A stretch of DNA of 64,000 nucleotides from positions 372,001 to 436,000 of the forward strand of contig NZ_CP120375.1 in assembly GCF_029892065.1 (NCBI RefSeq), read 5' to 3'. The DNA is from Sinorhizobium garamanticum. GTDB taxonomy: Bacteria; Pseudomonadota; Alphaproteobacteria; Rhizobiales; Rhizobiaceae. The position numbers were made by a program, and so were the translations under genes. How positions within the stretch are numbered: the stretch's first letter is position 1; each line of letters starts with the position of its first letter. This document shows, in pieces, positions 57,975-64,000 of the stretch. The notes below the pieces were generated by a model. It did no database searches, was not told where the DNA came from, and saw nothing but the letters and a program-made list of their open reading frames with translations.

Positions 57975-58295
57975 TTGCTCTTAAGAACCGTTCGTTCCAT
58001 TCTATGGCTGCTCCTGTCTACCACTGCTCTTACAATCTACTTAGCTTCGCAGCCCAGCCAGAGCTTAATTGTTACGACACTGGCTTGTTTGCTGCTTCTT
58101 CAACTTGCTTATTTCGGAAGCGTGCTCGTTTTGGTCTGTTTAGCTGCGCTTGGAAAGCTGTCGAAAAACCTGCGCATTCTCGGCCTTCACGACGAGAATG
58201 GGAAACACAATTCTCACGAAAGTCCCAACGGCTGGTGGATTCGCGAGATAAGGGAGGCGCCGTCGCAGGACCCGGACCGTTCCACTCAGAACTGA
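57975..58295 (+). CDS. ExoX/PsiA-like protein, copy 2 with C-terminal extension
   Basis: TTG-started (CCAGGAGAACGGCG upstream, as in copy 1), 106 residues. The two helices match copy 1 nearly residue by residue (ILWLLLSTTALTIYLASQP; LIVTTLACLLLLQLAYFGSV). After LVCLAALGKLSKNLRIL it adds a polar tail of about 35 residues (ENGKHNSHESPNGWWIREIR) absent from copy 1. It ends 13 bases before the halogenase ATG, so the two may be co-transcribed. Confidence 0.65.
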   Translation: MLLRTVRSILWLLLSTTALTIYLASQPSQSLIVTTLACLLLLQLAYFGSVLVLVCLAALGKLSKNLRILGLHDENGKHNSHESPNGWWIREIREAPSQDPDRSTQN

Positions 58296-58308
58296 CGTGG
58301 AATTCTGA

Positions 58309-59829
58309 ATGCTGAATCTGACGAATGCGAGGCGGATAGGAATCGTCGGAGGCGACCTTGTGGGCTGGCTTGCCGCTATTGAGCTACGCCGGGTCTTCGA
58401 ACCAGACGTGGATGTCACAGTCATAGAGACTCCGGAGCTATTTTCATTCGGCCTTGGGGAGGGCGGCTCGCGCAATCTGGTTGATACGTTGTGCCGTAAT
58501 GAGCTCGACTTGGACATTTTCGTTGGTGAAGCCGGCGCCACGTACAAGCTTGGAGTGCTCTATGACAATTGGAGAGGTGGAGGAATTTCAGATCGGTACT
58601 ATCGTCTGTTCTGTGGACCGGGCATCCCGGAAATCGAATGGCGGGTCGATGGCTTCTTTCCTCTGCTGTCGGCGAGAATCGCGATGGGCGAGGACCTTCA
58701 CACTTGCGTTCCAGGATTCGACGCAATCGCAAGGCACGCGTCGCAAAAGGATATCGAGCGATTGCTGGCGACCGGCCAGTCCGGCCTTTGTCGATCCTAC
58801 CACTTTGACGCTGAGGCTTTCGAGCGGTACCTGAAGCGAGTCGGATTGAGCCGTGGGATCATTGCCCATGCGAGCGCTGTATGCGGGATGAGGCTGGACG
58901 AGCGGGGGTGTGTGCGGTCCTTGCATCTCGATGGCGAACAACTGGAGGTCGACTTCGTGATCGATGCGTCGGGATTTGCCAGATTGGGGCTCGGCAGTGT
59001 TTTCGGTACACGCTGGCGGTCTTTCGCAAACACTTTGCCGACCGATCGTGCGATCACTTTTGATCTTGAGCCGTCAGAAATGTGCCCCGATCCCGTAACC
59101 CGTTTGACCGCCATGAAGGCCGGATGGATGTGGGAGGTCCCACTGAATCGCAAGATCACTGCGGGATACGTGTTCAGTAGCAGATATGCGGATCATGCCA
59201 TTGCAGTCGCAGAGGTCGAGCACCGCCTTGGACACCGCGTCCAGCCGAAGCACTTGCTTTCGCTCGATCAAGGCTATTTCGAAACGGCGTGGGTCAATAA
59301 CCTTGTGGCACTCGGAACGGCGTCCGGTTTCGTAGAGCCGCTGGACGCAGCGCTTGCGACCCACACGTTCGAACAGCTAAGGAATATAGGACGCGTTCTC
59401 ACCAACGGAGGTGGGGTCGTGCCTGCTCACACAATCGAAGCTTATAACAGCGCTAACGCGCGCTCGTGGACAGGAGTTCGAGACTTCCTGCGGCTGCACT
59501 ATGATTGCAAACGAAATGACGCACCGTTCTGGCGAGATATTGCGGCAGCCGAGTTGCCAGGAGGCTATGCCGAGCTGAGGGCCTGTTTTCACAAACGGAC
59601 ACCTCGTTGGATCGATATTCAACCCTATGTCGGAAGCGGGTGGCAGGCGTTGTTTCACCAGCTTGATTGGATATCCGTGGCGGCTTCTCTCGGCGTCGTG
59701 CCGGCAAAGGCTGCCCGAGCAGAGCTACGTCGGCTTTCGGCGGAAAGCCGACGTGAGGTCCAAGCCTATCTCGACCTGCTGAACGGAACGATGTCAAGGC
59801 ACCTTCCCCCGAGTGGCTGGGTGCATTAA
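58309..59829 (+). CDS. Flavin-dependent tryptophan-halogenase-like protein
   Basis: 506 residues, PrnA/RebH family. FAD fold: IGIVGGDLVGWLAAIELRR, where the usual GGGxAGW reads GGDLVGW. The catalytic Lys is kept at position 80 in ATYKLGVLYDNW (K79 of PrnA). The WxWxIP signature is GWMWEVPLN (W273-P278). At the PrnA E346 position the sequence is FVEPLDAAL, giving Asp346. So the fold, Lys and Trp box argue for a halogenase, but the Gly and Glu changes may alter activity. No flavin reductase gene nearby. It follows exoX copy 2 closely at the end of the nif cluster. Substrate unknown. Confidence 0.82.
   Translation: MLNLTNARRIGIVGGDLVGWLAAIELRRVFEPDVDVTVIETPELFSFGLGEGGSRNLVDTLCRNELDLDIFVGEAGATYKLGVLYDNWRGGGISDRYYRLFCGPGIPEIEWRVDGFFPLLSARIAMGEDLHTCVPGFDAIARHASQKDIERLLATGQSGLCRSYHFDAEAFERYLKRVGLSRGIIAHASAVCGMRLDERGCVRSLHLDGEQLEVDFVIDASGFARLGLGSVFGTRWRSFANTLPTDRAITFDLEPSEMCPDPVTRLTAMKAGWMWEVPLNRKITAGYVFSSRYADHAIAVAEVEHRLGHRVQPKHLLSLDQGYFETAWVNNLVALGTASGFVEPLDAALATHTFEQLRNIGRVLTNGGGVVPAHTIEAYNSANARSWTGVRDFLRLHYDCKRNDAPFWRDIAAAELPGGYAELRACFHKRTPRWIDIQPYVGSGWQALFHQLDWISVAASLGVVPAKAARAELRRLSAESRREVQAYLDLLNGTMSRHLPPSGWVH
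59727..59754. repeat. Perfect 12-bp inverted repeat inside the halogenase gene
   Basis: ACGTCGGCTTTC / GAAAGCCGACGT with a 4-base centre (GGCG), within the last 110 bases of the coding region. It looks like a palindromic intergenic-type element that has become coding, or a stable mRNA hairpin. Confidence 0.6.
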
Positions 59830-60026
59830 GTGCGACCACGGGAGGCGGTGCTGGTTGGGCGCGACCGGCCACATGCGTCTAACCGCTTCAGGCTAAAGGT
59901 GGGCATGAGGTCCTCATGTAGCTCCGATCCAGATGTTGAGGTTGCACCCTTTTAATCGTCTCGCGTATGAATGGTATACGCAATGGGTGTTGAACCGTTT
60001 AGGAACGCTTAAGTCGGCCCGCGCCC
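59830..60026. other. Convergent intergenic region, halogenase-nodD
   Basis: 197 bases between the 3' ends of the halogenase gene and nodD. No strong terminator hairpin or ORF seen. Confidence 0.4.
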
Positions 60027-60944
60027 TCACGGCGGAGCAACCATACGTGACGCTTCCTGGAGCAGTATCTCCCGCAACCAGATGCTTGCCTGATCCCTAT
60101 TGTGGAGGGCGGGCCATTGGAGAGCCTGGGTGAATGTAGGAAGTGGCAGCGGAAGTTCGATGATCTGCAGGGGGATCATGCGTTCGAAATGCTTGACCAG
60201 CCGCAAGGGCATAGTCGCTATACGGTTAGTACCTGACAGCACGGGCGGAATCAGGCTGAAGCCCGGCACGACGACCTCGACACGTCTCTTGAAGCCGTAC
60301 TCGAGCAACAACCGCTCCTCGACCGAGGGCATCAGCGAACGTCCGAGCTTGGTTGCAACCTGTCCTATCGACATGAATCCCTCCAAGCAAAGCTGCCCCG
60401 ATAGCTTCTCGTTCGTGGGGCAACCGACGCACACGAGTGTCTCGTCGAACAGCTTCGCTTTGGGATGCGCGTTCGGCATGAACGAATCCGGTAGGATTAG
60501 AAAATCGATGTCGCCGCGGAGGAGAAGCTCATCGGGATCGCCATCGAGAGGTAGCAACTCGAAGGTGACGGCGGGAGCCTCCCGGGCCACGCGCTCCACG
60601 ACCCTCTCAAAGAACACGAGTGTCATGAAATCCGAAAGGATGACCCTGAAGCGGCGCTTCGATTGGGCTGGGTTGAACATGTCCCAGGAAATGATGGAGA
60701 ACTGAATGTGCAGCAGGGCGTCGCGGACCGTAGGGGCGAGCGCTTCCGCACGCGGTGTTGGGATAAGTTCGCGGCCCTGCATTTTAAACAACTCGTCGCC
60801 GAAATAGGTGCGTAGCCGCGCGATAGCCGCGCTCATCGCCGGCTGACTGAGGTTGATGCTGCGAGCCGCCGCCGTAACGCTTCGTTTGTTCATCAGAGCG
60901 TCGAGCGCAACGAGAAGATTTAGATCAAGGCCTTTGAAACGCAT
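60027..60944 (-). CDS. nodD: LysR-type nodulation regulator NodD
   Basis: 305 residues from the ATG at 60944 ([20 protein letters not shown], the invariant NodD N-terminus). Helix-turn-helix [20 protein letters not shown]. The effector domain includes [16 protein letters not shown] and [18 protein letters not shown], typical NodD stretches. It activates nod boxes with plant flavonoids. A nod box lies 10 bases upstream on the opposite strand, the classic nodD-nodA arrangement, though no nodA follows. Which nodD paralogue (1, 2 or 3) cannot be decided here; the nearby syrM suggests nodD2. Confidence 0.95.
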   Translation of the reverse strand: MRFKGLDLNLLVALDALMNKRSVTAAARSINLSQPAMSAAIARLRTYFGDELFKMQGRELIPTPRAEALAPTVRDALLHIQFSIISWDMFNPAQSKRRFRVILSDFMTLVFFERVVERVAREAPAVTFELLPLDGDPDELLLRGDIDFLILPDSFMPNAHPKAKLFDETLVCVGCPTNEKLSGQLCLEGFMSIGQVATKLGRSLMPSVEERLLLEYGFKRRVEVVVPGFSLIPPVLSGTNRIATMPLRLVKHFERMIPLQIIELPLPLPTFTQALQWPALHNRDQASIWLREILLQEASRMVAPP

Positions 60945-60954
60945 GTCTTGATGT

Positions 60955-61003
60955 ACCCATGGTGTGGATGATTGGCATCCAAGCAATCAGTTCAGCCGTG
61001 TTG
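60955..61003 (+). promoter_or_regulatory. Nod box divergent from nodD
   Basis: Contains CCCATGGTGTGGATGATTGG followed by CATCCAAGCAATCAGTTC, matching the nod-box halves ATCCAT-N3-GTGGATG and ATC-N-AAACAATC-N-ATTT with a few changes (first T to C, ATTTTACC degenerate). It ends just after 61000. Faces right, away from nodD. Confidence 0.75.
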
Positions 61004-62111
61004 TCGAATAGACGTCGTCGGCTTCACCTCCGGACTGGTGGCTGATTCCTTTGAGTCGACGAATAGAAGATCAGGCGCTTCGTCGCCCACTGAGTCTGGC
61101 TGCCCAAACGAGCGGTGAAGATGTTGACCCCACAACTGAAAGCACTCCGGCACGACAGCTCCGTTCATCGCGCTCAACGCGAAGACCAGAGCATCAGGTT
61201 GGGAGTTTTCTGAAGCGTCGCTCGTAGAGTGACACCGGAGGAGGACCTAATCGTCCAACCCTCCACCCACGAGCCCCAAGACTGTGGTGGCCTCACTGAG
61301 TATCGACCCTGCGCTTCAAGATGGATTTCATTCCGACCTCGTCGCCACTGGACCCATGGGGGTCAAATGCTTCTTCGGTGAGATTACGTCGAAGCGCATC
61401 GGCCGCATCTTCAATCATCGGTGGCGCCTTTCGGTTACAATCAACGAGTGGCGATACTAGTGTCCACCGCGCCGGTCTGGCCATGCAAAGTCTGTATTCC
61501 ATCATACGCCCGGGGCATGGTTGAAAACGCCTTCGAAGGAAGTGCAATGTAATAGCGCTGTAGGCGGACTCTTCAGCGTCTCTCGCAGGCTAATGCAGAT
61601 CACCGGCGACGATGAATTCGATATCGTTGAGATCACCTGGCCCAGCAGGAACGTCAACCAAGCCGGACTGCTCGGCCGGCCACTTCGACAACGATTTCTC
61701 CAGGCCATTGACCGGGCGTCGGGGCCGGCGCGGTTACAGCGCTCGCAACCTGATGCAGCATAAAAGGACACGTGGACATGGACAGTATCCCCTCATGCTG
61801 TCCAACGGAAATGAACACATCCGCGGCGTCCAGAATTGCGGTGGCGACAGGTGACTATGCCGGTGTTCTGGAGCGGTTTGCTTAAGCTCAGTAGAAGGCG
61901 CAGCCGCATCCGGACGATGCCTTTCTGCGTGCACCATCCCCGAAGTCTGATTCGACTTTTGGACCCCTTTGTCGTGGAGGGCCTTAGGTATCGAAGCCGA
62001 CACCTATCCGGGTTGGAGCTTTGCGGCAGTCGCGTCGGGCGGACGCCGTTCAACCCAAATGGACAGGCTCCGTTGGGGGGCTGCTTGCCTGCAGGTAGGT
62101 AAAACGCATGT
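61004..62111. other. About 1.1 kb without a supported gene between the two nod boxes
   Basis: Frames of 60-90 codons occur on both strands (for example 61521-61763 plus, 61293-61547 minus) but none has a convincing ribosome site or family. No nod gene follows the first nod box. I see no IS signature that I can defend. Confidence 0.4.
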
Positions 62112-62160
62112 ATCCATAGCGTGGATGGAAGCTATGCGAAAAGTGGATTTTTCCAGCCTT
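62112..62160 (+). promoter_or_regulatory. Nod box upstream of syrM
   Basis: Begins ATCCATAGCGTGGATGGAAG and continues CTATGCGAAAAGTGGATTTT before TCCAGCCTT. Both halves of the nod box (ATCCAT-N3-GTGGATG and AAA-N3-GATTTT-CCA) are evident. Faces right; syrM starts 735 bases downstream. Confidence 0.8.
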
Positions 62161-62205
62161 GCCGAATGGGATTAGAAAGCCGTGAAATATAACTGGAGGC
62201 AAACG

Positions 62206-62712
62206 ATGGAAAGCCACACCCACCCCAATGCGCACTGTTGTAAAGAACACATGATTGGTAAGGCCGGCCTCGGATTGAAGCGGGCTCCACGAGCAATTCA
62301 CGGGTGTCATGTTCACAGAGGTGATTTTGTGACTATTGCGGTGGTCCAAGTATGGTGTAGCGAGCGTAATCTCGAGTGCAGTCCGCGCGATCACCATCTA
62401 AACGTCGGCAACACGACAAGCTTTTTGCTCGCTTCAGCTCCGTGTATCGCAAGTGGAGAAGCGCGTCTGCCTTTGCCGGAGGCAGCCTGCGACCTCCGCC
62501 ACTTGCGAGTTAATGAGGTCGAAGGTGAAGCAGGAGGGTCTATCTCAACCCCGGCCGTCGACAAGCGGGGCGTCACGATCGAGTTTTGTTCATTGACGAC
62601 GCGCCAAAGCCGCCAAGCCTCTCCTGAGGAGGCTTTGCCGGGGTACGATACAGTCGAAATCATCAATGCAGGCGGGCCGCCAGCCGACGCCATGCAAGGG
62701 TCGAGGACATGA
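62206..62712 (+). CDS. Possible ORF in the nod box-syrM leader
   Basis: ATG at 62206 has GGAGG seven bases upstream and opens MESHTHPNAHCCKEHMIGKA; the frame stays open for 168 codons to DAMQGSRT. Codon use looks irregular and no family is recognised. Only the first part may be real. The region also contains strong inverted repeats (62447-62456 with 62499-62508; 62467-62472 with 62480-62485), so it may act as RNA. Confidence 0.3.
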   Translation: MESHTHPNAHCCKEHMIGKAGLGLKRAPRAIHGCHVHRGDFVTIAVVQVWCSERNLECSPRDHHLNVGNTTSFLLASAPCIASGEARLPLPEAACDLRHLRVNEVEGEAGGSISTPAVDKRGVTIEFCSLTTRQSRQASPEEALPGYDTVEIINAGGPPADAMQGSRT

Positions 62713-62895
62713 ACGGCTGTACATGTGAGCCGCGTCAGGGCAGTTCGAGGGTGTCATAGCCCAAGTGCATCTGACTAGAAAATTGGCAGCCATCCAATCT
62801 GATGGAGAGGTCAGAAGAGTTTTCTTGCACGCTTATTTGATGTTGCAACGCTTGAATTTCAAAGCATTGCACGAAAACACCAGGAGAAGAAACCC

Positions 62896-63900
62896 ATGGA
62901 TCAGCCCGCTTGGAAGCGCCCGAACATGGCGCTGATCGGCGGTCGCGGTGATGCCGCACAACAACGGCAGATGCGGAACCTGACGTCCATCGACCTAAAC
63001 CTACTGGTCGATCTCGAAGCCTTGCTGCAGTACCGGAACATCACTCACGCGGCTCTACATGTCGGTCGGAGCCAACCGGCAATGAGCCGAGCGTTGTCAA
63101 GGCTGCGCGGCATGTTCAATGATGATCTTCTGGTTCGCGGCTCGGGCGGCCTCGTCTTAACGCCGCTGGCCGAAGACTTGGCCCAAATGCTCCCTTCGGT
63201 GTTGGGTACGGTTCGCCAGATGGTGAACTGCAGCTTCGCTCCAAGAGAATGTCGATGGAAGGTGACGATGGCTATTCCCGACCACCAAGCGTTAGTTCTG
63301 CTGCCGCGTCTCCTGCCGCGGCTGCGCGAGCGCGCCCCTCATCTCGACATCGTTACCGATTCGTTCTTAGTTGGCGCGCTGCGTAGACTTGAGCGAGGTG
63401 AGATCGACCTGGCCGTCGGGCAGATCGGTGCCGCTCCGCCCGGCTACCTGCGGCGCAGGCTCTACGAGGATCGCTTCACCTGCTTGCTGCGCCACAATCA
63501 TCCGGCCTTGGCCCAGGAATGGACCATCGGGACTTTCGAGGCTTTGCGCCACGTCGTCATTACCTCGGAATGCAACGACCGCTTCGGGCAGATCTATGAC
63601 GCGTCGGCCAACATCGCAATATTGCTGGATTGCAACCCAATGGTGGTTTCCAACGTATTAACGGCGGCGATCGTGATCGCGGCGACCGACTTGGTGCTAA
63701 TTCTGCCGAACCGCGTGGCGATCCGGATCGCCGCCATGCTGCCGCTCGCGGTTGTCGATCCACCCGTGGAACTGACGCCGTACGAGGCCACGCTGATTTG
63801 GCATGAGCGTTGCCATCGCGACCCGCAGTATCGGTGGCTGCGCCGCGAAATCGCCGCCGCAGCGCGAGCGGCCCAATCAGACGGGGAGGCGACCAAATGA
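62896..63900 (+). CDS. syrM: LysR-type symbiotic regulator SyrM-like
   Basis: 334 residues. ATG at 62896 has CAGGAG eight bases upstream; the SyrM body starts MRNLTSIDLNLLVDLEALLQ. Helix-turn-helix NITHAALHVGRSQPAMSRAL, then RLRGMFNDDLLVRGSGGLVL. SyrM acts with NodD to raise nod and exo gene expression in Sinorhizobium without needing a flavonoid. In strain NGR234 syrM2 is controlled by a nod box and drives nodD2, which fits this layout: nod box upstream of syrM and nodD nearby. The assignment as syrM is by similarity recalled, not searched. Confidence 0.9.
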   Translation: MDQPAWKRPNMALIGGRGDAAQQRQMRNLTSIDLNLLVDLEALLQYRNITHAALHVGRSQPAMSRALSRLRGMFNDDLLVRGSGGLVLTPLAEDLAQMLPSVLGTVRQMVNCSFAPRECRWKVTMAIPDHQALVLLPRLLPRLRERAPHLDIVTDSFLVGALRRLERGEIDLAVGQIGAAPPGYLRRRLYEDRFTCLLRHNHPALAQEWTIGTFEALRHVVITSECNDRFGQIYDASANIAILLDCNPMVVSNVLTAAIVIAATDLVLILPNRVAIRIAAMLPLAVVDPPVELTPYEATLIWHERCHRDPQYRWLRREIAAAARAAQSDGEATK

Positions 63901-64000
63901 TGATTAAACGGACGGCTGAGGAGAGGTGGGCGTTGAAGCACCGGTCGGCTGACGGCATGCTGGCGCTTGAGGATTCAGGATGTAACCGAAGCTCAACCCT
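63897..64000 (+). CDS. Start of an unidentified gene, cut by the window end
   Basis: ATG overlaps the syrM stop (ATGATG), with GGGGAGG seven bases upstream. Reads MMIKRTAEERWALKHRSADG and continues to the edge. The overlap and ribosome site suggest a co-transcribed gene. Too short to identify. Confidence 0.4.
   Translation, partial: MMIKRTAEERWALKHRSADGMLALEDSGCNRSST

Overview
This window is accessory DNA from a rhizobium, most likely a symbiotic plasmid of the Sinorhizobium/Ensifer fredii or Rhizobium type. It carries the nitrogenase structural and cofactor genes, fixABCX, nifA, rpoN, a dctA copy, nodD and syrM with nod boxes, next to an Agrobacterium-type conjugation module. Species-level assignment is inference from gene content only.

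Layout. (1) 1-3964: a two-gene RND efflux operon, its first gene cut by the window edge. (2) 3993-7785: the recombination end of a Tn3-family transposon (tnpR, candidate res, tnpA with a frameshift, 38-bp terminal repeat), inserted in a PIN-like toxin gene. (3) 8115-17614: conjugal transfer module, traAFBH divergent from traCDG around an oriT, followed by a nuclease and a WGR protein; traH is broken. (4) 17441-22375: plasmid backbone and debris, with a duplicated DUF736 gene, a toxin-antitoxin pair with a frameshifted toxin, and remnants of an integrase, IS66, an IS5-like element and a CaiB-type CoA-transferase. (5) 22489-30520, all on the minus strand: small exported peptide, nifW, fixABCX, nifA, rpoN. 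(6) 31173-37474: an IS630 remnant, a two-component system, remnants of cell-surface glycan genes, and a small NifA-promoter ORF. (7) 37519-48534: nifS with an IscA-like gene, a peroxiredoxin, nifQ-dctA, a cytochrome P450, a lipoprotein pseudogene, an IS110 remnant and a necrosis-inducing-protein (NLP) pseudogene. (8) 48697-59829: nifHDK-E-N-X, a DUF269 gene, a CCE_0567-type gene, fdxB, two ExoX-like genes and a flavin-dependent halogenase. (9) 60027-64000: nodD, two nod boxes, a SyrM-like regulator, and the start of one more ORF.

How it fits together. NodD with flavonoids should act at the two nod boxes, one of which lies upstream of syrM. RpoN and NifA should then drive sites of the form TGT-N10-ACA plus -24/-12. 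I located such pairs upstream of fixA, a 46-residue ORF, the iscA-like/nifS operon, nifQ-dctA, the P450, the NLP and nifH. Four of these promoters (nifH, NLP, nifQ, P450) share a -12 element reading TTGAA rather than TTGC. FixABCX supplies electrons, NifS/IscA-like/NifQ/NifE/NifN/NifX supply clusters and molybdenum, and DctA supplies dicarboxylates.

Main oddities. nifN has lost about 55 internal codons and has a late frameshift. An NLP cytolysin pseudogene is divergent from nifH under its own NifA-type promoter. A PrnA-like halogenase with altered active-site residues ends the nif cluster. The 3' end of the fdxB-exoX region is duplicated. Several pseudogenes are broken by one base in a homopolymer, so part of the decay could be sequencing error.
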